Source of the DNA: Leptodontidium sp. MPI-SDFR-AT-0119
Lineage: Eukaryota; Ascomycota; Leotiomycetes; Helotiales; Leptodontidiaceae
Direction of reading: 5' to 3'
DNA length: 64,000 nucleotides
Assembly: GCA_020726505.1 (NCBI GenBank)
Contig: JAHLEZ010000020.1
Coordinates: forward strand, 1,240,001-1,304,000
Part shown: piece by piece, positions 50,721 to 62,751 of the stretch
Layout: each line of letters starts with the position of its first letter
Numbering within the stretch: position 1 is the first letter of the stretch
The notes under the pieces: model-generated
Databases searched by the model: none
Told to the model about the DNA's origin: nothing
What the model saw: the letters and a program-made list of their open reading frames with translations, nothing else
Program-made: the position numbers and the translations under genes

Positions 50721-51594
50721 AACGAGCCCCGGCGAGAATTTAGCCTCAACGTTCTCGGCAGGACCTCGCTGTTATACTGTAGACTATTTGTTTGAGAGCG
50801 GCTTGATGGTATCGAGACATTACAGTATCTAAAGGTCTTGTGCAGCCCTGGTCTCTGTATAGATGGGCAAGGCAAAACATATCTACAAGTCAAATGTTCT
50901 CAAATCAATGTTCAGCCGAGCAAAGTGTGCTTCTACTTCGGGACGAGGTGCCGCTGGTAATAAAGAGAATGAAATTATGTGTGATGGTTCAAATTCCGCG
51001 GGTGTGATAGCAAGTTGATGAATGAGTTACTGTGGAACTTGGTTGAAGATAGTCGATGCACAAGGCGCAGTGATTTGTGAAGATGATTGACAGCGACTTG
51101 TAATACTTCTTGCCTTGAGAAAGACCTCAAGTCTAGACGACGATCTACCCTTTGTCCCTGCCTCCTTCGCCTTCTCGCATCCGGCCTCAAGGGAGCCGCT
51201 TGAAGCCTGTCCCCTTTGATTGCAATCTCCCAAACTTCCTCCATCGGCCGATTCGCGAAATTCCCCTGGTTCGTGCTCCCAGATGAAGTCGTAGTGATTT
51301 CAACGGTCCCCCTAGGGACGCCAGCTTGGCCACCTTTGCTTTTGAATGGATTTTATAAACTGAATTCAAGAACCGGACCAGTCTCTGCTGTTTCGATTGA
51401 TAATCTCTCCGGCCTTCAGCAATGCACTAACCGGATCCAAGTCGTTGACATCAGCTGAACTTGAAAACACGGACTCTCGGGTTCTGCAGTTGGTGGGGTC
51501 GCCCTGAGCAGCCTGCTGGGGAGCTACTCCAGGGTAGCTACGAATGGGTGGTATCGACGCTGGAAAATCCACAATGGCATGGATGCCTGTTACC
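50721..51594. other. convergent 3' flanks, no gene recognised
   Basis: This is the space between two converging genes. Minus-strand frames at 50975-51370 are short and overlap each other. A possible extra exon of the HMG-box gene could hide here, but none is supported. Confidence 0.35.
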
Positions 51595-53050
51595 TCAAGT
51601 CAGTGTCTCGACTTGACGAAGAGAGAACAATGCCACTTCTAAGAAACTAGGACGCAGGAAAATCTCCAACCTACTCTCTGCGGATTGCTGGGCGCCAAGC
51701 CACCTTGATTGTGGCGATAGAGATGGAGGTCTTAGGGATGGCAGTTGATTCTCGAATATGTGAGACGACTTCTGGGAATAATGCAACGGAGTCGGTAGAG
51801 CATGCTCGAGAGGTAGCTCTATTGGTGTTGGGAGTGTTCGGAGTGCAGAAGATCCTGTTCTCGCCAAAAACGCAGACGATCCTTTCGTTGATTCTGATGT
51901 CAATAAAGGAGGCGGATGGCTCTGGCTTAGATGGTGGCTATGCTGCTGTGAGCTAGTAAGATTAGGAGAGTCTGTTATAGGTCTCCCGGTGTAGCTTGAA
52001 CGCTTGTCACTAACACTTTCTGTTCGAGGAAGCTGATGAAGAGAGCCCGGACCTTCTCCCCAAGGGAGTACCTGACAAGTCCCACCAAGGATGGAGTCGT
52101 GATATCTGGGGAGGGCCATTGGAGAAGTTGCCGTAGGCGAGCCTTGGTCCGCAAGAGCGACATTGGTTTTCGGCTTGACCGATACTTGAGGGGTCGGCCG
52201 GCCATCAGCCAAGTGCCACTGACGGGCATTTGGAGCAGACGACTCAACACGCATGCGATTATTCGGGGTATCACCACCGGGCTGACTCGTGGTACCGCTG
52301 CTCATGCCGACAATAGCAGTGCTTATATGTGCTTCAATTTTTGGTCGTTTGGCAGCCTCGGAGTCGTTCGCTGAAAATGGTGAGCATTTTTGTCTTGCTT
52401 TTACTGGAGTACATCCCTGATATACCTTGTTGGGGCGCTGAGTGCCTAGCCTTGAATTCGGCGAGGTATCGTAAATATTCCTCATAACTATCCGTCTTCT
52501 TATACTCTGCAAGTTCGTTGTTGTATCTCTCTTTGGCTAAGAATGCTTGTTGGTCGAATGGCTCCTTCTCGGCGGGCGAAAGATTTCGCCAATTTTCACC
52601 TACTAGCTTGGCTATCTCGGTGAAAGATAAATTCCTGCCCTTAAGTTCTTCGCGCATTTTGTTCGAAAAGATCACGTACGCGGAGGGCGGCCGTTCAGGG
52701 GCATTTTCGCCGGGCTTTGGATGCCGTCTGTACTTTCGTTTCGCCCGATGTAATGCGCCACTTCTGTTCTTGTTTTCGGCCTTTCCACTATCCGCGTTCT
52801 GTTCCTCCGACTCTCTGTCATCGCTTGGCGTCTTTCGAGGAGATCCGAGAGCGCGGTCTGAGGGCAGTCCCCTGGAATTGGCAATTTTCCGTTGAAGTTT
52901 TCTCCGATGGCCCAGCTTAACACCCAAAGCATCAAAATCCGACTCGGTGATATCAAGTATTGTTTCCCATGTATCAAAGCCTTGCTCGAGGAAGTTGTAG
53001 AGGTAGTGAGAGATACCTAACTCCGTAAAGATATCCCCCAATTCAGTCAT
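51595..53050 (-). CDS. SAM domain plus HMG-box DNA-binding protein, two exons, ~466 aa
   Basis: Exons are 53050-52426 and 52370-51595, joined at phase 1 across intron 52425-52371 (GTATAT...TTTTCAG, 55 nt). The N-terminus MTELGDIFTELGISHYLYNF to about residue 60 is a SAM domain. Residues about 119-188 form an HMG box (PERPPSAYVIFSNKMREEL, GENWRNLSPAEKEPF, AKERYNNELAEYKK), which bends DNA. The rest is disordered, Ser/Pro-rich and ends SLRQVETLT. It is more like the general SAM-HMG proteins of ascomycetes than a mating-type HMG protein. Its SAM domain resembles that of the converging kinase, for instance SHYxxxFLxxGFDxxExxxxITExDFxxLxx. A nuclear role is inferred. Confidence 0.8.
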
Positions 53051-53790
53051 ACAGTAGGTAGCGTCTTGATATCGACTAGGGCTTTGAGAATTCTAAAGAA
53101 TAACACAATTCAAAGCCTATACTACTCTTATGGTATCCCCAAACTATAGACGTCAGATTGGGTTTTGGGTGTATTTTTTGTGAAGAAGCATCGATGCTTG
53201 CAGGGGTCGAATGTTTGAGGTGCTTACGGTCAAGCTTAAAGATTCAGTGCAGGATTTCTCGAGTTCAATGGCAATCCATGATACGATCGCGATTCAGCTA
53301 CTAAAGCTGGATCTTAGGCACGCTGATGTAGGTGTGTGATGGAGAGTAACAGTAGGAGGATTATTACCTTCAAAACCAAGCGGTGGAGGACGTGGGAATT
53401 TAGAGGGCTCAGGTGAAGATCGTCTGAGTTGGAGGGGATGAGGGTCTAAAGGACAAGAAGAGGCGTCTTGGCGGATCGAGATCTGTAAACGGTAAAGTAT
53501 TCATGATTCGGAAAATGTTGGCAGATGTGCGGGGTAGGCAGAACGTGTCGAATATCATGTACGTATAGGGAGTAGATCAACATAATAAATAGAATCAAGA
53601 GCCGTTCATGCCCGAATGTATGTTTTAAAAGGAAGAATGGAGTGAGGTTGATGTCGTTGACTGACAAAGGCCATAAGGATGAATGGGTCGTGGGAAAATC
53701 AGGCCCTGAACGATGACGACACAACCAATCACTGGCTAGTGCGGCGCCCTGTCCATGCCCGATTTGTCCGTACGATTGATAGCTGGAACG
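53051..53790. other. no recognised gene on the plus strand
   Basis: Contains the divergent promoter of the SAM-HMG gene and a long minus-strand frame (53446-54018) that is antisense to the ankyrin gene and was rejected. Confidence 0.4.
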
Positions 53791-53791
53791 C

Positions 53792-54540
53792 GTGCAATCA
53801 CTCGATCCCCGATCGATTTCGGATTTGGAATTCTGGGCTCCGATTGAATGTTCCAACAATACCGAAGTACGAAAGGTATGGAAGGTACCACAACGGCCTG
53901 AGGTTATTGACCTGGCTAGGGTGCTCACGGAGATGAAATCGAGTCTGATGGATAATTCGCGCTCAGGGAAGTCGCTACGAGCCGTTATCATTGATCTCGC
54001 AGTGCTATCTATATGCATGGCAGTTTCGCGACGAGGAGTACAGAGATCTATTTCTCGAAGTTTTCAACGATGAAACGAGTGTCAACGAACCTCCATCCAA
54101 GGAGAGTGATCTCCGCGAGTTATTCGGATATACTAAGGTCCACTGGGCGCTGGTCCATGACGAACGAGTAACTGGCATGGAGATGTGGGAGGGAAAGTCT
54201 GGAGATATCTTAGGCTGGACACCACTTCACTACGCAGCGGTTCGGGAGTCCGAACAATCCAGAAAAATGATGGGTCGCTTAGGGGAAATTGACACTACTG
54301 ATAGTAGTGAACTATCACCGTTGCATTATGCGGCTAGAAAAGCGTTCTGGCCTCTGAATTCTACATTGATTAGACGTTCTGATATAAGGGCAAGAGGAAG
54401 AGATGGGATGCAACCTTTGCATTGGGCCGCAAAATTTGGAAATAAAGGTATGTTACAGGTCTTATTAGCGAGATCACCGGACATACGCGTCGCAGACAAC
54501 TGGAGAAGAACAGTTCTGCACTTGGCGGCACTAGGGGGGC
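53792..54540 (+). pseudogene. ankyrin-repeat gene, frameshifted and truncated at the 3' end
   Basis: The first frame reads LDPRSISDLEFWAPIECSN and RPEVIDLARVLTEMKSSLMD. Near 53995 the reading shifts by one base to QCYLYAWQFRDEEYRDLFLE and continues with ankyrin repeats: GWTPLHYAAVRES, ELSPLHYAARKAFW, GMQPLHWAAKFGNKGML and TVLHLAALGGH. There it ends abruptly at a junction with a Tad-like LINE in opposite orientation. Such proteins in fungi often have a long N-terminal helical (STAND-like) region before the repeats, which may be what precedes it. The gene has lost its C-terminal repeats. Confidence 0.65.
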
Positions 54541-55560
54541 ACCCTTTGGTAACATAAACCTCCATCGATCCATATGCCTTTCCTATGTCTTTCCTGCTGA
54601 GCCATCCGATCTTGGCAATGTGAACACCATTCTCCTTCCCAAGGGCCTCTATGGCTCCTGGCAGAAGCTTTCCATCCTGGCCAAGAATAGCTGTTCGATT
54701 GGCATTGTCTACCTTTACAGGGTACAGTTGGTCCCGTAACACCCTGGCCCCCTTTACTGCCCTTTTCTCCGCTGCTTTCTTAACATTTTGAAGTTCAGCT
54801 TCATCTCTGCACGTTACCCTGATGCGATCACGGTTTTTGGTGTCCTTCATTACGGCAACGCAGCGCCAAAGTTCCTGCCCTTCCATAGTACGAATCTCCT
54901 CCTCGATCGCCTTTCTGATTGTTCCGGGTTGTGCCTTGTTCCTCTCTTCCTCCCCAACTCTCGATGTGTCAATCGTACAATATAGTGTGTCGGTCATCGT
55001 TGATGGTGTCGTGCCTATCGAGGTGAGAGTTCGTACATTGCTCGGTCGACTGCTCGGCGGTGTACGGGCGATCTCCGCATACGATGGTGATCCGCTTGGG
55101 GACGGTTGTTACATTGGATAGCTGGAGGGGTGGTTTGTTTTGGACTAGTGAGTTGAGGCAGCTGCGGGAGTGGATCGACTTAGAGAGGTAGGTTGATGCA
55201 GCTGAAGAGGTTGTATTTCTTTCCCTCGGTGAGCTGATATTTCTTGAGTTGTTGTTTTTCTGGGGAGGGCGTTTTAAGTAGCTGGAAAGTGACTTTGGCC
55301 GAGGTGCTATGTCGTTCCGGAGCTTGGTTTTGTTTTGTTGCGGAGTTGCTGTAGTGCAGAAGCTCGGTGCTTCTCTGCTGCTGAGATTTAGAATCTCGAT
55401 GAACGCCTTTGGCTGTGACGGAATTTGAGGTTGGTTATGAAGTTGTGGATATGTTGGAGAAAAGTGAGCTTGACTTAGCGCCAAACGCGTCAGAGGCGTC
55501 GAATCAACTCCGCAGATCTCCAAACTCCCGCAATGAGGTGTTTGGGTCTTTTGGAATCGT
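54541..55560 (-). mobile_element. Tad-like non-LTR retrotransposon, 5' part with ORF1
   Basis: The minus strand carries an ORF1 (Gag-like) frame open from about 55108, with its ATG at 54997: PSYAEIARTPPSSRPSNVRT, then ARGTIRKAIEEEIR-like, CRDEAELQNVKKAAEKRAVK and LPGAIEALGKENGVHIAKIG, ending SMEVYVTKG at the junction near 54541. This is the N-terminal half of Tad1-clade ORF1 proteins, which form RNPs with the element RNA. ORF2 (endonuclease, RT) is absent, so the 3' part was lost where it meets the ankyrin gene. An in-frame TAA at 55109-55111 precedes it. The 5' leader may extend further to about 56300. Confidence 0.7.
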
Positions 55561-56906
55561 CATAAAATCTGCGACGCGAATCTGGAGTTGTGGTGGAGGT
55601 TGACTATTGTTTGTTGTTGTTGAGGAAGAAAAGTGACGAGGCTGCAGCGAAAGCTGAGAATGGTGGGGCGCATTTACAAGCTCGCTAGTGCAGCTAGCTC
55701 CCGCTTCTGGCTTGAATGCGGTCCTATAAACCGATCTACCGGGACCTGCATCGTTTCCTCTTGGTGACCGGAGTACTCGATAGAGGCAATATATCGAGGT
55801 CTGACCACGATTGAGGTCGTCGCTACATTGAAAAGACGTTCTGGAAGCTCCGGGCACCACCAGTCTCGTCAAAGGGCACCTCTCTCCAAGAGGGAGCTGA
55901 TGGTGCACGCGATTTAAGAATAGTGAAGGAAGACACTCGCCGCTCTATAGTGGAAGAAGGGTGCCATGATGGTCGTGAGATGCTCTTGCGGTTCCCTTGA
56001 CCAGTGACGAAGATAAGACGCCTTCGACGGGCGCTGACGTGGCTTGTGCTCACCAAACCTATGGTATTCTCTGTATCCTGATTCAAGCGCTTCATCGCCG
56101 GAGGTGGACTATCCTCCGCATCTCGATGTCGGACTCGAGAACCGGCTCTAGTGACAAACACGTATCGGAGACTCTTCCGCAGCACCAACAGCCTCTCAGA
56201 GGTGACAGATAATCTCCATACCATGTCAATGTAGTGTCGGGGAGGCGGGAAGCCATCATGCCATGCTGAAATGTAAAAGCTAGCCGTTAAATACAACCTC
56301 GTAGAGCACTAGCGCTTAGATGTTCAATAAGGTTTGTCGATGGTACTGGACCCTGCTCACCCTGCATATAATTCGCCCTGTGTCCAATTCCCAATCCACA
56401 ATCCAGCAGTCCAAGCCTCACTCCCGAACCGATCGATGATGCTAGAAGGCCCCAGTTGTTTCACCCAAACACATCGACTCGACGCCCCGACCAGCAAGCT
56501 GCCACTGCTACCCTAGATCCAAGAATCCCATCCATCATGTACAGCCGACCATCGTCCTGTAGAGGCTGTGTGGTGGGAAAGTGGAAAGGAGACTCCTCCG
56601 CAGAAACAGGCCGCAAAACCGCGTGTTTGCCCATACGCAGTTCTGCACTGCGCTGTAGCTCCTACTAGGAACCCACTCCATGCCGCAGTCACATTTAGAT
56701 GGACTCATGGCGTTCCATTTTCCCGGTCTAGGCAGTCTGCCAACATTCCCATAGTAAACCCCCCCTTCCTATCTCGCCCATCCAGTCGCCAAATATCAAC
56801 CTTCACCCCACAGCACTCCCACGGCCAACTGTAGGACATACCATACATGATTTAGGCCAGAGGCGAATATTTGCGCCAGTACTTCCATTATTTTGACATA
56901 CTGAGC
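55561..56906. other. no recognised gene; possible LINE 5' leader and regulator promoter
   Basis: Short overlapping frames on both strands only. It contains the promoter of the Zn2Cys6 gene at 56907. Confidence 0.4.
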
Positions 56907-58965
56907 ATGTCTTCTTCGAACTTTCGCAAGATTCGCCACTCGTTTGGGGAGAGCAGTGCATCGGCCAGCAATCCAAGCCAGTCCACATCCGAGAGTACTG
57001 GATCTGACCCACGCCGTCCCCGCGGCGGCAAAGACAGTCCTGCTGAGAGCAGTGCCTCTTCATCCAAACGTCGAAGACTCCCGGAATCAGTGACTCGGAA
57101 TGCCTGCCTCAACTGCAAAAAGGCACGGGCTAAGGTCAGTATTTCGTGCTCTTCTCTCTGCGAATGCCAGGGGCTCCTGCGCCAAGCGGTCGTCGCTGTG
57201 CTCTGAAGTCCCCCAGGCTGACGCTTTGCAGTGTGATGGCAACGAGCCGTGCAAGAGGTGTGCAACACGGGTCGAGACCTCCGAGTGCATATACCAGATT
57301 CACATCAAGCATCCGAAGGAAGAGCTGGTCAAGCAGGTCAAGGAGCTTAGGGCCAAGGACCATATGACTGAACAGATCCTCCAGGCTCTGTCCACTAATG
57401 AAAAGGTCCCGGAAATCCTTGAACGCCTCAGAAACGGCAACACATACGACAGCATTGTCGAATGGCTGGGCCGGTCTCCTTTGGTCGACTTCGAAAGTCT
57501 TTCGCCCAGGGAATCTCACCATTCTGCATACGAGCCCTCGGATCACGAAATGGGCGGCGTTGGAGCCTCGAAACCTTTCTGGACTGCTGTGGCTTCCGAT
57601 ACAGCCATTCTGGACCATCTCTTCCAGCTCTATTTTGCTTGGATTCATCCAGTACATACATTGTTCAGCGAAGGACGCTTTGCCGACAGCTACGGCCGAC
57701 GCCTGGAGTCCTATTGCTCGTCTGCGCTAGTCAACTCAGTTTGTGCATTGGCTTGCAGTCTGCACTCGGCAGTCAATGAGGACGAGGCCGACTATGAGCG
57801 ATTGGGTGTAGAATTCAGTGACGCTGCCCGGAAAAGCCTAGAGCTAGACGATAGCAGGCTTACAACGATACAAGCCTTTGCCGTGATGCACTTGGTAGAC
57901 TGCGCTCGCGGGAATGCCTTGCGCGCTGCGGCCTACGTTAGGATATCAACTCTCTGTCTGCCACGGGCCACATACCAGGAAAACGACGGTTTCGTGGAGT
58001 CCTGGAAGGCTACTGTGCGTGGCATTAGAAATTTGAACATGTTAGTCCACATCATCGTCAGTTTGTCAGGCCCCCCCTAATGACCCTTAGTGAGTGGGCG
58101 CAGATGACCTTCCAGGCACCACCAATAGTCGAATCCGCGGCATATTATAGCATAGAGGAGGTTGATGCCATTCTGGACAATGGAAACTGGTATCACTACC
58201 GATTTGCGAAGGAGCAACCCGAAGCTCGTCGAAGCCTACTGGCAACAACGAACAGGGAAAAGTCGAAATTGAATGCGATCCTGCAGGATATCGCCACGAT
58301 GATATATTCCCAGCGTGGCCCTTCTATCTCCGCGAGGCAGTTTCTGTACCAGTATGGTAGACTTAGGGCGTGGCGAGAGGAGCTGCCGGATGAACTTGGC
58401 AATTTCGAGGACAGTAATCAACATGTACTTCCTCATGTACTCTACTTGCTGTGAGTTTGAAAATGCGATCTTCCTGCGTGTTGTCTGACAAACAAGTGTT
58501 CTCTATACTACTGCGATTGTGCAGTTACTTCGGCCGCTTCTCGATTTCGAGGGATTCCCCTCATTTCTAGTCGAAGGGACGATTTGGGAGCACGCCCAAG
58601 AAGGGCTGAGGCTACTCGATAGATATTACCGACCTCAATACACTTTCCGATACCAGCCTGTGCTGCAGATGCTTGCATGTCTGCAATTGGTTGATATCAT
58701 AGCTCGATTCTTCCCCGAAGGTGCGGAAGGAAACAGTAAGGATGGACCCGAGGCTATCCAATTTGGCATGGAACTTCTGATGGAATCCCGAGTCGGCTTC
58801 CCAGTTGCTGGCCCTCTGCAAGAGATGCTCCGGAGATCTGCGATTGAGTGTGCTATCCTCCTCCCCAGGAATTTGACAGAGCTCATGCTCTCGCCAACAG
58901 CTCCCCAGAGAGTATACGGGATGGACGACTTCCTTGGTGCATGCACAAGACCGACGTATCTCTAG
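56907..58965 (+). CDS. Zn2Cys6 fungal transcription factor, four exons, ~621 aa
   Basis: Exons 56907-57134, 57232-58040, 58091-58450 and 58497-58965 join in frame to 622 codons including the stop. Introns: 57135-57231 (GTCAGT...TTGCAG, splitting the zinc cluster), 58041-58090 (GTTAGT...CCTTAG with CTAATGAC) and 58451-58496 (GTGAGT...AACAAG). The cluster reads ACLNCKKARAK|CDGNEPCKRC, followed by a coiled coil (EELVKQVKELRAKD) and the fungal_trans middle-homology region (FWTAVASDTAILDHLFQLYF, HPVHTLFSEGRF). The helical C-terminal half (LLYTTAIVQLLRPLLDFEG) is typical. It resembles nirA/FarA-type regulators by layout only. It regulates an unknown pathway. Relics of two relatives lie at 22144 and 39730. 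Confidence 0.85.
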
Positions 58966-61104
58966 CTAGTTCTCGAAGCTCATTCTAAATATTCGCTGTC
59001 CTTTTCTTCTGACTGGACAATTGAGGCTCCTGCTTATGGGTTTCGTGAATCGACCACCGGTGCTCGCCGGCTGAGGTTTCCATCTGCAGAGGAAAGAGGT
59101 GCACAGAGTCTGATGCAAATTCGAAATCTGCTCAACCCAAATTGATAGTCAATATTGGCCTTGCTTGACCAATTTCCGCCCCGAATGATGTTCTTTGTTG
59201 GAATTTTTCTATGGACTCGAAGAAGACAGCCTCGCTGGTCTTAACTTTGTTGGTGGTGGATCGTTATTAGATCTACCAGGTCTCCATTTTGGCCTATCCT
59301 CCTCAATTCTCATAGTGGTGGACAATTGACGCCGTTATTCTCTTGACAAAATACTACTCGTCCCATAATCATGACCATCGACCAACAGTCCGCCCTCTAA
59401 CAGCCAGACTTCTGCCAGACCTCTGCCAGAATTCCAAGTCCTGCATCGGCGGCAAAAATGGAGCTGAAGTGTTGATGGCGCAAAAACCCGTGGAAGAGAA
59501 GGAGGGTCGTGATTCGTAAGAGAACTGTGATGATGGCATGTATCCCGGGGCGACTTTCGTTGCTCTTGAACTTGACGAGTGACATGAGGTATGAGGAGTG
59601 CGATAGGACTGTAGTGGTGAGAATTTGGGGGATATATAGAAATGGTCGTGGTTGTCACATGGAGGGGCGACAGTTACGGATGCCACCTCCGGTTTTGTAT
59701 TGCCTCCCTGGGTTTCCAGATAATCCTCCAAGACGCAGCCAACCAGATTTTGACGCTTGACTTCGAATGACAACGGAAATTTCACTATCCGTATCCCAAC
59801 CTCTGCCACATGTTCTCCGGAACATCGTCTCCTTCGCTTGATGGTCGAGTTTAAGAGTGGCAAGGCATGTAAGGCTGGTGCTGGTGCAGTGGTGGTCGGT
59901 CGTTCGTGGGAAGTTATGGTTCCTTCTGGGCACTTGATTAACCGTACTTTACTCCAAATATTTACCCTCCTACTTGTATCCAGAGTGTGTTGAACGATGA
60001 TTCTCTAGGTCGGGGTTGCGGACAACGCCCCGAGGTCAGGAGACTACGCTTCGTAGGTCCCGCTACTATGGCGTGGTTGGGGTCTGATTGGCTCCCGTTC
60101 GGCCGGCGACGCAGGGTCTCCACCAGACTCAACCAAGGAAGGAACCTACTTTGAAACACAGGCAACGGGAGTCGGGAGGCGAAGCTCGAGAAATTCATCG
60201 CGATTGGCAGAGAGACCCTAGTTCAACTTGTCAATCAACATTGGGAGGATGCGGCGAATGTACGTATACCATCATCACGAACTCCGAAAACTCCGACTGG
60301 ACACAGAGCAGCATTGGTTGCAATGGGCACTGTCGTTGATCAGGAACCTGCGCAACTTCCAGGAATATTTAACGGAGAATGGCCTTCGTCCTTCAGACAC
60401 CTCAAATCATCGACTCCGCCATGCCTACTTGGTATATATTTATGGGAAATCCGGCAGAGTCGCACAATTGATTTTCGAGCCCTCTGTGGCATCTTCAATA
60501 TAGTGATGGCTGATCTTCTACAGCACTACCAAGTGAAGCATCCTCCGAGTAAGTTCGAACTCATGGCGAAGATCCAGGCCGTCACCGACGGGTCTGCGAC
60601 GTGAGGTCTGCATCGCCGTTCAGACTGATAGTCGAACCGGTCCATCATCAAAGTCTTGGTTACTCTTGGAAGATATATGTCGTGGAGTGAGTGTCCAGCT
60701 GGTGCGGGATCGAAAATGAACCGGCTGCTCGATGGTGCAGGAACGGGGCGGGCGAAAGTGTGCGAATCGCTTTAAATCCATTCGCACTCTTTCGCACCTC
60801 CAACTCTTCACATCTATGGTATTGACTGTCCGTCATCTGCAACACCAACCTTGTACAACGACGACCCAAAACCAGGTTGAGAGAGCCGCATTTTACTTCA
60901 GAGCTCGAATTAGACTTGAACTCAAACGTGGACCAGGTTAAGAACCGTTCACTTCGCTGATCTATCCTCCTTGATGCTATCTTCTAATGTCACATAGGTA
61001 GGTGCACGATCACCTCATTCTTATGTATATATCGGCTTGTGTCGACAAGCAAGGTGGGGAATCAAATAGTCTGAATAAGTTAATCTATCTAGACAACAAG
61101 ACGT
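58966..61104. other. 2.1-kb stretch, no secure gene
   Basis: Frames at 59369-59863 (minus) and 60228-60604 (plus, with a helical LLQHYQVKHPPSKFELMAKI end) look partly protein-like but overlap, lack domains and show no splice signals I can trust. It may hold remains of a gene. Confidence 0.35.
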
Positions 61105-62037
61105 CTACCATGCAGTATGGCCGCCGTCCATAATAAGGGAACTACCAGTCATAAAGCTGCTTGCATCACTGAGCAGGAAAAGTGCTGCGCCCCTGAACTC
61201 CTCCGGTTTTGCTAGCCTTCCCAGCATATTCTCAGCCTCCCATATCTCCTTCGACTCTGGAACCTCTCGGAGAGTCTCTTTGACCATAGGCGTAACAATA
61301 TGGCCAGGACATAGGCAGTTCACGCGAATGCCGCCTCTACCCTCTCCATCTATCCTTCCCCACTCCATTGCCAAACTTCTGCCTAACTGGATTACAGCCG
61401 CTTTGGAGGAATTGTACACCGGTGAGACCATGCCTTTATTAGCAACAAGTCCGCTCATGCTGGAGACAAGGACAATCGAGCCTCTACACTTCCATCGTAA
61501 CATCTGCTTCGCGGCAGCGGTCGCTGCGTTGAAAACACCTGTATAGTTGATACTCATCACATCTGTGATGTCCGCAGGCGAATGCTCGATAGCGGATCCG
61601 ACATGATTGACTCCAGCTGCAGCAATCAGTCCATCTAGCCTGTGCCTTTGAGCTGCTATGCCAGCCATTGTTTCGTTTACGTCTTGAACATCGCGAACAT
61701 CTATGCGTTTGTAATGCAGAGAGCCACCGAACTCAGGATCTGCACGCTGTTGGGCAGTGATAAATTCGGCATCCGGCTCCGCTAATCGATCCAGGCAATA
61801 CACTGATAAGAGATGGAATTAGCTTTGAATATACATGTAATGACGAATACCGAAGATACCTTGTCCGCCAGCTTCCACGAGAGCCTCAGCCAGTGCGAGA
61901 CCTAAACCTCTGCCCCCTCCTGTAACAGCGAAGACCTTATTATCAAGGTGAAACTCTCGAAATCGCCGAGGATTTTGGTGATGAGAATTGTGGGGGAGGT
62001 TCTGTTGAATATGGCTTGCACAACCAGATGTTGCCAT
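61105..62037 (-). CDS. short-chain dehydrogenase/reductase, two exons, 291 aa
   Basis: Exons 62037-61860 and 61802-61105 join across a 57-nt intron (61859-61803, GTATCT...TATCAG) at phase 1. Motifs are those of a classical SDR: cofactor loop TGGGRGLG (about residues 39-46), DVRD near 95, NNAG-like AAAGVNHVG, the Ser of SSMSG, catalytic YNSSK and PGHIVTPM after it. The D in CLDR after beta-2 suggests NAD preference. It would reduce or oxidise a small alcohol or ketone substrate that cannot be named. The N-terminus has about 30 extra residues before the Rossmann fold. The gene is complete. Confidence 0.9.
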
Positions 62038-62751
62038 GGTGGACTTCGGAGCTATACTAGTTTCACAAGAAATGGTCCGGTATCAAGTTGATGCATGGAC
62101 TATGAGTTGAGAGCTATGTGCAATAAGGAGATTGAAGAGCGAGACGTATTTCAGCTGCAGGAAATAAACGCAATATTTAAGTTGAAAAAGAAACATTGGG
62201 ATGTGTAATTGAGACCAGATCGTGTGACGTTGCGGTGCAATCAGGCTTGGTATTCATTCCATGGACTCTACCATCGCAGTAAAGAGAACTTTATTGCCGG
62301 GGCAAGTATCCATACCGAGTCGCAGCGCCAGGGCGGCCCATACACCTCTCCTGCTGGACAGGGAGCGGGCTCCTCAACCGGCGGGGATACCTCCGGTATT
62401 ACGAAGCGCCACCCTCTGGTTGAAAATCCGCCGCCACGGCACTTCTCAACGCAAATACAGTGAAGAAAAAGAGTGGATAATTGTGACCTATAACTTCACG
62501 AAAAGTATTTTGGATGATTTTTGGATTTCTGAGCATTTTGAAAAATTTGAAGGATTTTGGGAGGTTTCTTGTGTGGGCGGCTGAGATTTCGAAGCTCGGA
62601 AAAATGACCCACCTCCTCCCCAGCTCGATCTTCATGCCATGACGAAATATGACGTAAACCATCCTGGATCAGCATCAGCTGTCAAAATGATCTCACAAGA
62701 CAACTCACCTTCTTTACTTTTAACTTGATATCTCACTTTGCGGACAGCACG
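62038..62751. other. no recognised gene
   Basis: Contains the promoter of the SDR at its left and of the decarboxylase at its right. Short frames only. Confidence 0.4.

Noticed and set aside
51595..53050. mating-type (MAT1-2) HMG gene
   Set aside because: The HMG box is preceded by a SAM domain and followed by a long disordered tail. No APN2, SLA2 or other MAT flank genes are present.
53446..54018. 190-codon minus-strand frame
   Set aside because: It is antisense to the ankyrin-type coding sequence, has no domain and no intron signals.
56907..62037. secondary-metabolite cluster (regulator plus SDR)
   Set aside because: No backbone enzyme (PKS, NRPS, terpene synthase), P450 or transporter lies nearby, and a 2-kb gap separates the two genes.
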